A stretch of DNA of 64,000 nucleotides from Arthrobacter sp. CAN_C5 (GTDB taxonomy: Bacteria; Actinomycetota; Actinomycetes; Actinomycetales; Micrococcaceae). This document shows positions 1-9,613 of this stretch, piece after piece (positions within the stretch are counted from its first letter, which is position 1; every line of letters starts with the position of its first letter). The stretch spans positions 1 through 64,000 of the forward strand of contig NZ_JAGGMZ010000001.1 of NCBI RefSeq assembly GCF_017875735.1. The letters run 5' to 3'. Position numbers and translations under genes: made by a program. Below the pieces are notes generated by a model. It was not told where the DNA came from. It ran no database searches and saw nothing but the letters and a program-made list of their open reading frames with translations.

Positions 1-51
1 TTGCTGTTGTTGGAGGATCACCGGTGGTGGGCTGAAGCCAGCTATGACTAG
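1..51 (+). CDS. imuB: C-terminal end of ImuB-like Y-family polymerase protein (partial)
   Basis: Frame 1 is open from the window edge to a TAG at 49-51 and reads LLLLEDHRWWAEASYD. From memory, this matches the conserved C-terminus of ImuB, the inactive Y-family polymerase homologue of the ImuA/ImuB/DnaE2 mutasome, where the chain ends in a strand followed by RWW-x-EA-x-YD. Only 16 residues are visible, so the call rests on that ending and on dnaE2 starting 36 bp downstream, the usual imuB-dnaE2 order. ImuB is thought to bring DnaE2 to the sliding clamp during damage-induced mutagenesis. The start and the clamp-binding motif lie outside the window. Confidence 0.7.
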   Translation: MLLLEDHRWWAEASYD

Positions 52-86
52 AGCAAAAATGCCTGCCGAAATATTGAGGGTGTGCC

Positions 87-3000
87 ATGGGATTCAATAA
101 TCCCCCCATTTCGTGGTCAAAGTTTGAACGCACTCTTTCCGACCGTAGCCGCCCCGGCGCGCCTCCTGCAGGAGCTGACGGTGGTGACAGTCCTGCCTGG
201 TCCCATAAACGTCAGCCTTATCTGCCACCTCAGCTGCCCGAGCCGGAACCCACGGGTCCTGTGGTCCCGTATGCAGAGCTGCATGTTCATTCGAACTTCA
301 GTTTCCTCGACGGAGCCTCCAGCCCAGAGCAGCTGATCGAGGAGGCGCACCGGTTGCGGCTGCAGGGGCTGGCTTTGACCGACCATGACGGATTCTATGG
401 GGTGGTCCGTTTCGCGGAAGCTGCCGAGAAGTACCCTAATTTGTCCACCGTGTTTGGTGCTGAGCTTTCCATCGATCTGTCGAAGCCACAGAACGGGGTG
501 CCCGATCCGGAAGGTAGCCACCTGCTCATTCTTGCCCGTGGAGCGCAGGGGTACCGCAACCTCGCCGGAGCAATCACCGCTGCACAATTGGCCGATGGCT
601 CGGAGAAAGGAAAGCCTTCCTACAGTTATCACTCATTGGCCGGCCACGCCTCGAACAGTTGGATGATCCTCACAGGATGCCGAAAGGGCGCCGTCCGTCA
701 GGCCCTGGTCCGTGATGGTAGGCGCGGCGCGGAGGCGGCGGCAGGAAACCTGATTGATCTATTCGGGAAGGATAACGTAACCGTTGAACTCATGGACCAG
801 GGAAACCCGTTGGACAGTGCCTTCAATGATGAGTTGGCTGCCGTTGCCGCGCGGCTGAAGCTTCCAGTCATTGCCACCAACAATGTGCACTACGCATCCC
901 CCGTCCAGCACCGGCTCGCAACGGCACTGGCTGCAGTGCGCGCCAGAAGAAGCCTCGATGCGATGGACGGGTGGCTCCCCGCTGCTGGGGCGGCCCATCT
1001 GCGGAGCGGTGCAGAGATGGCAGCCAGGTTCGCAGCCTATCCCGGAGCCGTTGAACGAACCGTTGAGCTGGCAGATGATCTGGCTTTCCGGCTGCGGAGC
1101 GTCAAACCCGGGCTACCCAACCTCGCCCTTCCGGACGGTCACACCCAGATGAGCTACCTCAGGAAGCTGGTGTGGCAGGGTGCCGAGAAGCTGTATCCCG
1201 GGCGGCGGGACGTAGTGGAACGGATCGAGAAGGAACTCCGCGTCATTGAGGACAAAAATTTTCCGGGTTACTTCCTGATCGTTCATGACCTGGTCCACTT
1301 TGCCCGGAACAAAGGGATTTTGTGCCAGGGACGGGGATCGGCAGCAAACTCGGCGGTCTGTTACCTGTTGGAGATCACAGCGGTTGATTCGATTCTTTAC
1401 AACCTGCCGTTTGAACGTTTCCTTTCCAGCATGCGCGATGAGGAGCCAGATATCGATGTTGATTTCGATTCCGACCGCCGCGAGGAGGTAATCCAGTACG
1501 TGTATAACAAGTACGGACGGTTCAACGCGGCCCAGGTGGCAAATGTCATTACGTACCGTCCTAAATTTGCGGTCCGTGACATGGCCAAAGCTCTCGGCCA
1601 TAGTCCAGGCCAGCAGGACGCCTGGTCCAAGCAGGTGGAGCGCTGGGGAGCACTGGTCTCAAGTGATGACCATGACATTCCCGACGCCGTGGTTCAACTG
1701 GCGCAAAGCGTCCTTAAATTCCCGCGCCATCTGGGTATCCATTCTGGGGGAATGGTGCTGACTGACCGGCCTGTCGGTGAAGTATGCCCCATCGAGTATG
1801 GACGGATGGAGGATCGAACAGTCCTTCAGTGGGATAAGGATGACTGCGCTTGGATGGGTCTGGTGAAGTTTGATCTGCTGGGGTTGGGAATCCTTGCCGC
1901 CATCCAGTACAACTTTGACCTGGCTGAGAAACACTTCGGCGAAAAGTGGGACCTCCACAGCCTCCCCAAGGAAGAGCAGGGTGTCTATGACATGCTCTGC
2001 CTTGCTGACTCCATCGGCGTGTTCCAGGTGGAAAGTCGCGCCCAAATGGGAATGCTTCCCCGTCTTCAACCCAGGGAGTTTTACGACCTGGTCATTGAGG
2101 TGGCATTGGTACGGCCTGGACCCATCCAGGGCGGCGCTGTGCACCCCTATATCAAGCGAAAACTCGGTGAGGAAAAGGTCACGTATCTCCATCCCAAGTT
2201 GGAGCCGGTACTGGAACGGACACTTGGTGTGCCGTTGTTCCAGGAACAACTGATGCAGATGGCGATGGTGGTAGGAAACTGTTCAGGAGCTGACGCCGAC
2301 CAGTTGCGCAGGGCGATGGGGTCCAAACGCGGACTGGAGCGCATCGATACGCTGCGGGACAAACTGTATGCCGGGATGGCAGCCAATGGGATCACCGGTG
2401 AGACAGCCGATTCGATCTACCTGAAGATCCAGGCCTTCGCCAATTTTGGTTTTGCTGAAAGCCATTCAATTAGTTTCGCTCTCCTGGTATATGCCAGCGC
2501 CTGGTTGCGTTTGCACTATCCAGGTGCGTTTCTCGCCTCACTACTGCGTGCACAACCCATGGGCTTCTACTCACCGCAGACACTGGTGGCTGATGCCCGT
2601 CGTCACGGAGTGACAGTCCTCCGACCGGATCTGCTGCACTCGGGGGTACACGCTGACCTTGAGCCACTATCTGGTCTGGTTCAACGCGGCACCGCATCCC
2701 CTACAGGAATGGGCTCCTGCCTCCAGCAGAAGCAACCCGCGGTCGGTCCATTTGACAAAAAGGTAGCCTTCGACTCGACACTCCATCGCCGGGATGGCAA
2801 CTTCGCCGTGCGGTTGGGGCTTGATAGCGTCCAGTCAATCGGTACCAGAATCGCAGAACTGATTGTCACGGAAAGAGAGACCAATGGCATGTTCAGTGAC
2901 ATGGCCGACCTGGCACGACGTACCGAACTCAACGCCTCCCAACTTGAGGCGTTGGCCGCTGCCGGGGCCTTTGAATCAATGGGTTTGTCGGAACGGGAGG

Positions 3001-3506
3001 CACTCTGGAACGCTGGCCCTGCGGCGACAGAGCGGGCTGGACAGTTGAAGGGAACAACCGTCTACATCCAGCCCCCGCTATTCCCTGATCTGACAGCCGC
3101 GGACAGGGTCGCATCCGACCTTTGGTCTACCGGTATCACCCCGGATGACCATCCAGTACGCCATCTCAGATCGACCCTAACCAAGCGTGGTGTCCTCACA
3201 GCGGAAGATCTCATTCAGGCTGAATCGGGGCGAAGAGTGGAGGTGGGAGGAGTGGTCACACACCGGCAACGGCCCGCTACTGCAAGCGGTATTACCTTCA
3301 TGAATCTTGAGGATGAGACGGGGCTGGTGAATGTTATCTGTTCCGTCGGGGTATGGCAGAGGTATCGGCGTATTGCCAGGGAGTCCAGTGGGGTACTGGT
3401 CCGGGGCATGCTGGAAAGGTCCTCGGAGGGTGTGGTGAATGTTGTGGCTGACAAATTTGAGATCCTCACCATGAAAGCGACCACCAGGTCTCGGGATTTC
3501 CAGTAG
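87..3506 (+). CDS. dnaE2: Error-prone DNA polymerase DnaE2
   Basis: A 1139-residue C-family polymerase, the translesion partner of ImuB. A PHP domain starts near residue 63 (ELHVHSNFSFLDGAS, then LTDHDG near 98). The palm carries an acidic motif PDIDVDFD at about 454-461, and a C-terminal OB-fold lies near 1050-1085 (VEVGGVVTHRQR, then FMNLEDETG). The length fits DnaE2 (about 1050-1150) rather than replicative DnaE1 (about 1180). The first 60 residues are Pro/Arg rich and look like a lineage-specific tail. The ATG follows GAGGG at suitable spacing. No LexA box was recognised just upstream, so SOS control probably acts at the start of the imu operon, outside the window. The stop lies close to the terminator of the converging tRNA-Leu. 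Confidence 0.93.
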   Translation: MGFNNPPISWSKFERTLSDRSRPGAPPAGADGGDSPAWSHKRQPYLPPQLPEPEPTGPVVPYAELHVHSNFSFLDGASSPEQLIEEAHRLRLQGLALTDHDGFYGVVRFAEAAEKYPNLSTVFGAELSIDLSKPQNGVPDPEGSHLLILARGAQGYRNLAGAITAAQLADGSEKGKPSYSYHSLAGHASNSWMILTGCRKGAVRQALVRDGRRGAEAAAGNLIDLFGKDNVTVELMDQGNPLDSAFNDELAAVAARLKLPVIATNNVHYASPVQHRLATALAAVRARRSLDAMDGWLPAAGAAHLRSGAEMAARFAAYPGAVERTVELADDLAFRLRSVKPGLPNLALPDGHTQMSYLRKLVWQGAEKLYPGRRDVVERIEKELRVIEDKNFPGYFLIVHDLVHFARNKGILCQGRGSAANSAVCYLLEITAVDSILYNLPFERFLSSMRDEEPDIDVDFDSDRREEVIQYVYNKYGRFNAAQVANVITYRPKFAVRDMAKALGHSPGQQDAWSKQVERWGALVSSDDHDIPDAVVQLAQSVLKFPRHLGIHSGGMVLTDRPVGEVCPIEYGRMEDRTVLQWDKDDCAWMGLVKFDLLGLGILAAIQYNFDLAEKHFGEKWDLHSLPKEEQGVYDMLCLADSIGVFQVESRAQMGMLPRLQPREFYDLVIEVALVRPGPIQGGAVHPYIKRKLGEEKVTYLHPKLEPVLERTLGVPLFQEQLMQMAMVVGNCSGADADQLRRAMGSKRGLERIDTLRDKLYAGMAANGITGETADSIYLKIQAFANFGFAESHSISFALLVYASAWLRLHYPGAFLASLLRAQPMGFYSPQTLVADARRHGVTVLRPDLLHSGVHADLEPLSGLVQRGTASPTGMGSCLQQKQPAVGPFDKKVAFDSTLHRRDGNFAVRLGLDSVQSIGTRIAELIVTERETNGMFSDMADLARRTELNASQLEALAAAGAFESMGLSEREALWNAGPAATERAGQLKGTTVYIQPPLFPDLTAADRVASDLWSTGITPDDHPVRHLRSTLTKRGVLTAEDLIQAESGRRVEVGGVVTHRQRPATASGITFMNLEDETGLVNVICSVGVWQRYRRIARESSGVLVRGMLERSSEGVVNVVADKFEILTMKATTRSRDFQ

Positions 3507-3559
3507 AGGATGTATTCCCACGGGATGGCGAGGACCCGCGGCCAGGTTGCGTCTTAACG

Positions 3560-3588
3560 AAAAAGACCCCCGGATAACCGGGGGTCTT
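3560..3588 (-). terminator. Rho-independent terminator downstream of tRNA-Leu
   Basis: A perfect 11-bp inverted repeat (AAGACCCCCGG / CCGGGGGTCTT) has a 4-nt ATAA loop. On the minus strand it is followed by a run of five T, so it ends tRNA-Leu transcription. It may also act on dnaE2 from the other side. Confidence 0.85.
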
Positions 3589-3592
3589 GTCG

Positions 3593-3675
3593 TGCGCGAG
3601 GGGGGATTTGAACCCCCACACCCTTTCGGATACTGGCACCTGAAGCCAGCGCGTCTGCCGTTCCGCCACTCGCGC
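3593..3675 (-). tRNA. tRNA-Leu (anticodon CAG)
   Basis: The minus strand folds as a class II tRNA: acceptor GCGCGAG/CTCGCGC with discriminator A, anticodon stem CTGGC/GCCAG with loop TTCAGGT (anticodon CAG), a short variable arm, and a T-arm ending GGGGGTTCAAATCCCCC. CCA is not encoded. A terminator follows directly. Confidence 0.93.
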
Positions 3676-3997
3676 GCAACCACTCTGGATCTTTCAAAAC
3701 TACCTTTGAAGAGCTCCACGAACAGCAGAAATAAGCATAACGGAGCATCACGGCAAACACCTAAACGTCCGGCCCGCACCCTGAAGATTCCGGCTCTTGT
3801 GGTCGCGGACGGTGCCGCGAGTCGAGGAATCGTTATCACTTAGTGCCCGGCAGAAATCGGTGGTTAAGGCCTTTTCCAGAGGTCCCCAGTAGTATCGAAC
3901 TGATCATGTCGGTACGTTGACCATGCCTTCGCACACAAACTTGGGCTGTGGTTGGTGTACCGACCAACCACCCAGGCGAACGGTGAGGAGGCAGCAG
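3676..3997. other. Intergenic region upstream of the fhaA-pknB operon
   Basis: These 322 bases lie between the divergent tRNA-Leu and fhaA. I see no convincing gene. A TAGTAT hexamer at 3890-3895 could be a -10 element, but no good -35 precedes it at normal spacing. A strong inverted repeat at 3948-3971 lies just before fhaA and is listed separately. Promoters for both flanking genes must lie here. Confidence 0.5.
3948..3971. promoter_or_regulatory. 9-bp inverted repeat before fhaA (operator or 5' UTR hairpin)
   Basis: GTGGTTGGT and ACCAACCAC are separated by six bases and end 26 bp before the fhaA ATG. There is no T tract, so it is not a normal terminator. It could be a regulator site or a leader hairpin of the whole fhaA-pknB operon. 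No known regulator motif was recognised. Confidence 0.4.
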
Positions 3998-4723
3998 ATG
4001 GGTATTTTGGACAACGTGGAACGCGGATTGGAAAAGATGGTCCGCGGCGCCTTCTCCACCGGATCACGGTCCCAGGTACAGCCTGTCGAGATTGCCAGCG
4101 CCCTGCGTCGGGAGCTGGACAACAAATCCATTACCCTCACTGAGGGTCGCACCCTTGCCCCCAATGTGTTCACCGCCCGCCTCTCCGACTCGGACTTTGC
4201 CCTGGCCCAGGAATGGGGCTCAACGCTCGCTGAAGAACTGTGCGACGTCGTGATCAAACACGTCAACAGCCAGGGTTACACCCTGCGTGGACCTCTCAAA
4301 GTGTCCTTTACCCGCGATGCGGAGCTGAAGGCCGGCGTGTTTGAAGTGGATTCGGCGACGGAAAAGCAGGCGGGTCCCCGCAGACCGACCACCCCCAATG
4401 CTCCCACCCGGCAACCGACGCGGCTACAGCCAGTGCTCGACCTCGACGGCCAGCGCTACTCGCTGAATGCCGGATCGATCATCTTGGGACGCTCGTCAGA
4501 GGCCGACATCCTGGTTGACGACACCGGCGTGTCCAGGAAGCACCTCGAGATCCGCACCCAGGGTGGAAGCACCCGGGCCGTCGATCTCGGGTCAACCAAC
4601 GGCAGCTATGTGAATGGGCAGCGAGTCCAGGGAGAGACTGACCTGTCGGATGGATCGATCATCACTATGGGCCGCACCCGGATGACCTTCCGGCTCATCC
4701 CGGTACCGAATGGTGGCCGCTAG
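3998..4723 (+). CDS. fhaA: FHA-domain protein FhaA (DUF3662 and FHA)
   Basis: A 241-residue cytoplasmic adaptor that reads Thr phosphorylation in the cell-wall signalling network; in Mycobacterium FhaA binds the phosphorylated pseudokinase domain of MviN. The N-terminus (MGILDNVERGLEKMVRGAFS, residues 1-20) opens a DUF3662-type domain. A Pro/Thr-rich linker lies near 125-150, and the C-terminal FHA domain shows GRSSEADI, SRKHLEI and DLGSTNGSYVNG near 165-215. The ATG at 3998 was chosen over an in-frame upstream start at 3917 because it follows GAGGAGG and matches the family N-terminus. It is the first gene of a seven-gene operon, and fhaB follows two bases after its stop. Confidence 0.92.
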   Translation: MGILDNVERGLEKMVRGAFSTGSRSQVQPVEIASALRRELDNKSITLTEGRTLAPNVFTARLSDSDFALAQEWGSTLAEELCDVVIKHVNSQGYTLRGPLKVSFTRDAELKAGVFEVDSATEKQAGPRRPTTPNAPTRQPTRLQPVLDLDGQRYSLNAGSIILGRSSEADILVDDTGVSRKHLEIRTQGGSTRAVDLGSTNGSYVNGQRVQGETDLSDGSIITMGRTRMTFRLIPVPNGGR

Positions 4724-4725
4724 AA

Positions 4726-5211
4726 ATGAGCGACCTGAGTGAACTGACCCTCACGGTGCTGCGGTACGGCTTCCTGGTGCTGATCTGGATCCTGGTGATC
4801 AGCGTCGTGAGCGCGCTTCGACAGGATCTCGTCGTTGGTAGTCGTAACCGCCTGGGCACCCCCTCGGCCCGGCAGGTGCGAAAGCACCCGGAACTGGTCG
4901 AGGAAGCACCGCCCCGGGTCACCGCAAGAACGCTTGTGGTCACCGAGGGTCCGTTGCAGGGAACCACCCTTCAACTGGCATCGAGCCCCATCCTGCTTGG
5001 CCGAGCACAGGAAGCCACCCTCGTCCTTGAGGACGACTATGCCTCCGGCCGCCACGCACGCCTCTTTCCCCAGGGCAGCCGCTGGTTCATTGAGGACCTC
5101 GGGTCCACCAACGGCACCTTCCTCGCGGGCAGCCAGCTGACCCGCGCGTTGCCTGTTGATCTGGGCGTTCCTGTCCGGATCGGTAAGACGGTCATCGAAT
5201 TGAGGTCATAA
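4726..5211 (+). CDS. fhaB: FHA-domain membrane protein FhaB (FipA-type)
   Basis: A 161-residue protein with one N-terminal membrane segment (LRYGFLVLIWILVISVVSAL, about residues 12-31), a basic linker, and a C-terminal FHA domain with GRAQEATLVL, SGRHARLF and EDLGSTNGTFLAGSQL near 87-145. This is the FhaB/FipA architecture: a short membrane-tethered phosphothreonine reader that links kinase activity to division and wall synthesis. It sits between fhaA and the PP2C phosphatase gene, with 2-3 bp gaps, so it is almost certainly co-translated within the operon. The likely phosphoacceptor Thr residues cannot be assigned from sequence alone. Confidence 0.9.
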   Translation: MSDLSELTLTVLRYGFLVLIWILVISVVSALRQDLVVGSRNRLGTPSARQVRKHPELVEEAPPRVTARTLVVTEGPLQGTTLQLASSPILLGRAQEATLVLEDDYASGRHARLFPQGSRWFIEDLGSTNGTFLAGSQLTRALPVDLGVPVRIGKTVIELRS

Positions 5212-5214
5212 GCG

Positions 5215-6774
5215 TTGGCCTACATCATGCGTTTCGCTGCACGCTCTGACGTCGGTATGGTCCGCGCCAAGAATGATGATTCCGCCTATGTGGGGCGATA
5301 CCTGGCGGTTGTGGCTGACGGCATGGGCGGGCACGCAGGCGGGAACATCGCTTCCGCCTCGACGGTCCTGGACCTGGTTCACCTGGACCGGAAAGGCTTC
5401 GACGAGGGCGAAGCCGCCAATCAGCTTGCCGACGAGATCCAGACCGCCAATTCCCTCCTTTCCGAGTTGGTCAGTACCAATCCGCAGCTGGCCGGAATGG
5501 GAACCACTGTCACCGCCCTCCTGCTCAGCGGTAACCATCTTGAGTTCGCGCACATCGGAGATTCCCGTGCCTACCGGCTCAAAAATGATGTGTTTGAGCA
5601 GATCAGCGTCGATCACACATTTGTGCAGCGCCTCATCAATGAAGGACGTCTCCGGCCTGAAGAAGCCGACGTGCACCCCCACAAGAATGTGCTGATGCGG
5701 GTTCTGGGGGACGTTGACGCCAGTCCTGAACTCGACCTGCAGTCCTTCGAGGTCACAGCGGGTGAGCGGTGGTTGCTGTGCTCGGACGGTTTGAACGCGG
5801 TGCTCAGCGACAACCTGATCGAACGGATCGTTCGTGAAACCACTGACCTTCGAGACTGCGTCAATACTCTCGTCGAGTTGACCCTCGCCGGCGGGTCACC
5901 CGACAACGTCACGATCGCCGTCGTCGAGATCGCCGAAACCACCCCGGAGGACCTCCGCACCGCCGCGCTTACTGCGATCCCACCGGCCAAGGAAGCAGCG
6001 GGTGAGAAGGACGAACCCTCGCCCGTGCAACCCGCCGCTGGCACCGCATTCCGCGCCGACGTAATCCGCCAGGACCTTTCTACCAGGCCGCACCTGCTCG
6101 TAGGGTCAGCGGCCCTGGCCACCGAAACCGGTCAGATCCCAATCGTCACCCAACGCACCACTGAACGCCGTGCCGCCATGATGCTGACCCATCGTGCCGC
6201 CGACAGCGAATTTCTGGAGGACGACGCCGATGAGCCGTCCGGGATGCGCAAGCGCTGGCTCATTCCCGCCTTCCTGAGCCTGATGTCGCTCATTCTTGTT
6301 GCAGTGCTCTGGTTCGGTTACGCCTGGACCCAGACCCGGTACTACGTCGCCGAATACGAGGACAACGTCGCCATCTTCAATGGAGTGTCACAGACCATCG
6401 GCCCGGTCCGCCTCAGCCACCTCGATCAGGAGACAGACATCCCCGTCTCCAACCTCCCCGAGTATCAGCGCGCCCGGGTGGCGAGTTCGCTACCAGCCAC
6501 GGACCTCGAGCACGCCCAACGCATTGTGGAGGATCTCCGTGGTGATCTGCGTGCCGTGGCGTGCCCACCCGAATCTTCGTCGCCATCGGCCTCGCCCTCA
6601 CCGTCCGATGGCCCGTCAGAGTCGCCCTCCAATGAGCCGTCAGAGTCCCCCTCCGCTTCCCCCACCGGTTCCGCGGACCCCTCCGCCGAGCCAACCCGCA
6701 GCAGACCCAGCCCGGAGAGCAGTGCAGAAGCGGCCCCGCGTGGTACACAAGACTGCCGAGATGAGACATCATGA
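5215..6774 (+). CDS. pstP: PP2C-family Ser/Thr phosphatase PstP
   Basis: A 519-residue metal-dependent phosphatase that reverses PknA/PknB phosphorylation. The PP2C domain covers about residues 1-240: RSDVGMVRAKNDDSA, VVADGMGGHAGG, MGTTVTALLL, AHIGDSRAYRL and GSPDNVTIAVV carry the metal-binding Asp residues. A linker follows, then one membrane segment near 348-372 (WLIPAFLSLMSLILVAVLWFGYAW) and an extracellular Ser/Pro/Glu-rich tail. The TTG at 5215 gives an N-terminus like its relatives (MAYIMRFAARSDVG); ATG 5227 is the alternative. The last codons overlap the rodA start by 4 bp (ATGA). The long low-complexity tail probably sits in the wall. Confidence 0.92.
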   Translation: MAYIMRFAARSDVGMVRAKNDDSAYVGRYLAVVADGMGGHAGGNIASASTVLDLVHLDRKGFDEGEAANQLADEIQTANSLLSELVSTNPQLAGMGTTVTALLLSGNHLEFAHIGDSRAYRLKNDVFEQISVDHTFVQRLINEGRLRPEEADVHPHKNVLMRVLGDVDASPELDLQSFEVTAGERWLLCSDGLNAVLSDNLIERIVRETTDLRDCVNTLVELTLAGGSPDNVTIAVVEIAETTPEDLRTAALTAIPPAKEAAGEKDEPSPVQPAAGTAFRADVIRQDLSTRPHLLVGSAALATETGQIPIVTQRTTERRAAMMLTHRAADSEFLEDDADEPSGMRKRWLIPAFLSLMSLILVAVLWFGYAWTQTRYYVAEYEDNVAIFNGVSQTIGPVRLSHLDQETDIPVSNLPEYQRARVASSLPATDLEHAQRIVEDLRGDLRAVACPPESSSPSASPSPSDGPSESPSNEPSESPSASPTGSADPSAEPTRSRPSPESSAEAAPRGTQDCRDETS

Positions 6775-8174
6775 GCGACGTCCTGACAGCTCCCAAGTCC
6801 CGACGCAACATCGAAGCCCTCCTTCTTGTGGTTGCCCTGGGAGTCGCGATCAGCGCGAACCTCATTGTGGGCCTCGACAAGGACAACCCGTTGGACTCCG
6901 CATTCTGGACCCAGAGCGGCGTCCTCGCAGGGCTTGCCCTGGTCTTCCACCTGGTGCTGCGGGTCAGGGCAAAATATGCCGATCCAGTAATACTTCCAAT
7001 CGTGATTGCTCTGAACGGTATTGGGCTCGCCATGATCTACCGGATCGACCTGGCGAACGACACCACTGTCGCTGAAAGCCAGTTCCTCTGGACCTCCGTT
7101 GCCATGGCAGCATCCATTGCGGTCCTGCTGGTCTTCAAGAATCACCGGGTTCTCCGCCGGTTTACCTATATCTCCCTGATCGCAAGCGCCGTCCTCCTCC
7201 TGCTGCCCCTGACCCCCCTGGGCCTGGAGATCAACGGCGCCCGCATCTGGATCAACGTTGGTTTCGGAACGTTCCAACCAGGCGAAATCGCCAAGATCAC
7301 CCTCGCAATATTCTTCGCCGGTTATCTATCCACCAACAGGGACCTGATCCTGCTTGCGGGCAAGAAGGTTGGCCCGGTCCAGTTGCCACGGTTCAGGGAC
7401 CTGGCCCCGATGGTGGCCGCGTGGATGGTCAGCATCGGCGTCCTGATCTTCCAGCGCGATCTGGGGTCGTCCATGCTGTTCTTCGGCCTGTTCATGGTGA
7501 TGATCTATGTCGCCACCAGCCGGTTCAGTTGGATCCTCATCGGGTTGCTGATGATCATTGCCGGCGGGTTCGCCGCGATCCAATTGTTCAGCCATGTTTC
7601 GCTACGCATCGACAGCTGGATTAACGCCTTCGACCCGGAAGTTTTTAACCGGGAGGCAGGAAGTAGCTTCCAGGTGGTCCAGGGACTCTTCGGGCTGGCC
7701 AACGGCGGCCTCTTTGGGACAGGTCTCGGTGAAGGACGACCGGATCTGGTGATCTACGCCAACAGCGACATGATCATCGCCGCCCTCGGTGAGGAGCTAG
7801 GCCTGATCGGACTCTTCGGGATCATCATGCTCTTCGTCCTCCTGGTCTCCCGAGGTATCCGCACCGCACTGGGTACCCGGGATGGCTTCGGGAAGCTGCT
7901 GGCGTGCGGCCTATCCTTCACCATCGCCCTGCAGTGCTTCGTGGTGATGGGCGGAGTGACCCGACTGATACCCCTGACCGGTCTCACAACACCCTTCATG
8001 TCCGCCGGCGGATCGTCGCTGCTCGCCAACTGGATCATCGTCGCCATCCTGCTTCTCATCTCCGAGTCGGCTCGCCGTCCGGCGGTCACCGGGCCGATGA
8101 AAGACTCTTTCCCTGACCCTCAGGATTTCCGCACCGGATCGCTCACCGGCCAATCCAGGGAGGTTACCCCGTGA
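6771..8174 (+). CDS. rodA: FtsW/RodA-family SEDS peptidoglycan polymerase
   Basis: A 467-residue polytopic SEDS protein with about ten membrane helices; the family polymerises glycan strands from lipid II with a partner class B PBP. Family features seen are LGLEINGARIWINVG near residue 155, FQPGEIAKI near 168, QRDLGSSMLFFGLF near 227, and the C-terminal GVTRLIPLTGLTTPFMSAGGSSL near 395-420. The partner PBP gene follows with a 4-bp overlap, which argues for RodA-type elongation rather than FtsW-type division. It overlaps pstP upstream by ATGA. The C-terminal tail is hydrophilic and could be phosphorylated. Confidence 0.93.
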   Translation: MSDVLTAPKSRRNIEALLLVVALGVAISANLIVGLDKDNPLDSAFWTQSGVLAGLALVFHLVLRVRAKYADPVILPIVIALNGIGLAMIYRIDLANDTTVAESQFLWTSVAMAASIAVLLVFKNHRVLRRFTYISLIASAVLLLLPLTPLGLEINGARIWINVGFGTFQPGEIAKITLAIFFAGYLSTNRDLILLAGKKVGPVQLPRFRDLAPMVAAWMVSIGVLIFQRDLGSSMLFFGLFMVMIYVATSRFSWILIGLLMIIAGGFAAIQLFSHVSLRIDSWINAFDPEVFNREAGSSFQVVQGLFGLANGGLFGTGLGEGRPDLVIYANSDMIIAALGEELGLIGLFGIIMLFVLLVSRGIRTALGTRDGFGKLLACGLSFTIALQCFVVMGGVTRLIPLTGLTTPFMSAGGSSLLANWIIVAILLLISESARRPAVTGPMKDSFPDPQDFRTGSLTGQSREVTP

Positions 8175-9613
8175 ACCAGGCAATAAGAAGCGCGTGGCTG
8201 GTGGCGCTGGCAATGTTCACCCTGGTCCTTGGATCCCTCACCTTTGTCCAGTTTTTTGAAGCCGAAGCGTTGAGCGACAACGATTGGAACAACCGGTCGC
8301 TGCTGCAGGACTTCGGGAAGAACCGCGGCTCGATCCTGGTCGACGGACGAGCGGTCGCCGAATCCGTCCCTTCAGACGACGAGTTCAACTTCCAGCGGGT
8401 CTACAACGAGCCGAACCTCTACGCGCACCTCACCGGCTTCTACTCGCTAGCCAACGGCGCCACACACCTGGAAAGTGTGATGGCCGACGAACTGTCCGGC
8501 ACAAGCGACGAGTTGTTCTACGACCGCATCGTCCAGCTCTTCTCGGGCGCCCAGGTCCAGGGCGCCTCGGTGGAACTCACCATTGACCCGGAGATTCAGC
8601 AACTCGCCTGGGATCTGATCCCGGATGGCCAGCAGGGATCGATCGTGGTGATGGAACCCGGAACCGGCAACATCATCGCCATGGTGTCCAAGCCTTCCTA
8701 TGACCCGAACCTCCTGGCCGGACACGACACCTCAATTGTGTTGCAGAACCTTGAGGAACTATCGACCGTGCCCGGGCTTTCCCCGTACTTCAACCCGGCC
8801 ACCGAATCCCTGGTGGCGCCGGGGTCAGTCTTCAAGCTAGTGGTCGCCGCTGCCGCGCTGGAATCGGGAGACTTCGACGACGAGTCTGTCATCCCCAACC
8901 CTGCAGTCCTGGACCTGCCCGGCACTGATGTGGGCCTTCCGAACTTCGTCAACGGCGGCTGCGCGTCCCAGACAACCGCGACGCTCGAGTTCGCACTGGA
9001 ACAGTCGTGCAACACCCCGTTTGCACAGATCGCCTGGGACCTTGGCGCCGAAGCAGTCCTGGCGCAGGCACAGGATTTCGGTTTCGGTGAAACCTTCGGC
9101 ATCCCTGTTCGGGTCGAGGCCAGCCAGTTCCCGGAAGCACCCTCCGAGCCTGAGCTCGCCCAGTCGGCTATCGGGCAGTTCGACGTCCGGGTCACCCCAC
9201 TCCAGATGGCCATGGTGAATGCAGCAATCGCCAACGACGGAGTCCTGATGAAACCGAACCTGGTGAAGGCCCTGCGTGCCCCCGACCTCGAACGCATCAG
9301 TGCACCCGAGCCTGAGGTGTTGAGCGAGTCGATCAGCGTCGATACTTCCAACCAGCTCACTGACTGGATGGTCAATGTCGTCAACAACGGCACTGCTCGA
9401 TCAGCTGCCATTCCCGGTGTTGAGGTGGCGGGTAAAACCGGAACGGCGGAGGTATCAGGGCAGGGTGACAACGCCTGGTTCACCGGATTCGCTCCGGCTG
9501 ACGACCCGGAGGTGGTGGTGTCGATCGTGATGCAGAACGTGGACATCGCGACGGGTGGCCAACTAACAAGTCCAAGCGCTAAGCAATTGATTGAGGCGGT
9601 GTTGAATAAGTGA
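8171..9613 (+). CDS. pbpA: Class B penicillin-binding protein PbpA (transpeptidase)
   Basis: A 480-residue class B PBP that cross-links peptidoglycan, partner of the upstream RodA. An N-terminal membrane anchor ([21 protein letters not shown], residues 9-29) precedes a short dimerisation domain and a transpeptidase domain. Active-site motifs are all present: SVFK with Ser219, SCN with Ser279, and KTGT with Lys422. The length matches mycobacterial PbpA (about 490). It starts with GTG overlapping the rodA stop by 4 bp and overlaps the next kinase gene by 4 bp, so translation is coupled along the operon. Confidence 0.93.
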   Translation: MNQAIRSAWLVALAMFTLVLGSLTFVQFFEAEALSDNDWNNRSLLQDFGKNRGSILVDGRAVAESVPSDDEFNFQRVYNEPNLYAHLTGFYSLANGATHLESVMADELSGTSDELFYDRIVQLFSGAQVQGASVELTIDPEIQQLAWDLIPDGQQGSIVVMEPGTGNIIAMVSKPSYDPNLLAGHDTSIVLQNLEELSTVPGLSPYFNPATESLVAPGSVFKLVVAAAALESGDFDDESVIPNPAVLDLPGTDVGLPNFVNGGCASQTTATLEFALEQSCNTPFAQIAWDLGAEAVLAQAQDFGFGETFGIPVRVEASQFPEAPSEPELAQSAIGQFDVRVTPLQMAMVNAAIANDGVLMKPNLVKALRAPDLERISAPEPEVLSESISVDTSNQLTDWMVNVVNNGTARSAAIPGVEVAGKTGTAEVSGQGDNAWFTGFAPADDPEVVVSIVMQNVDIATGGQLTSPSAKQLIEAVLNK

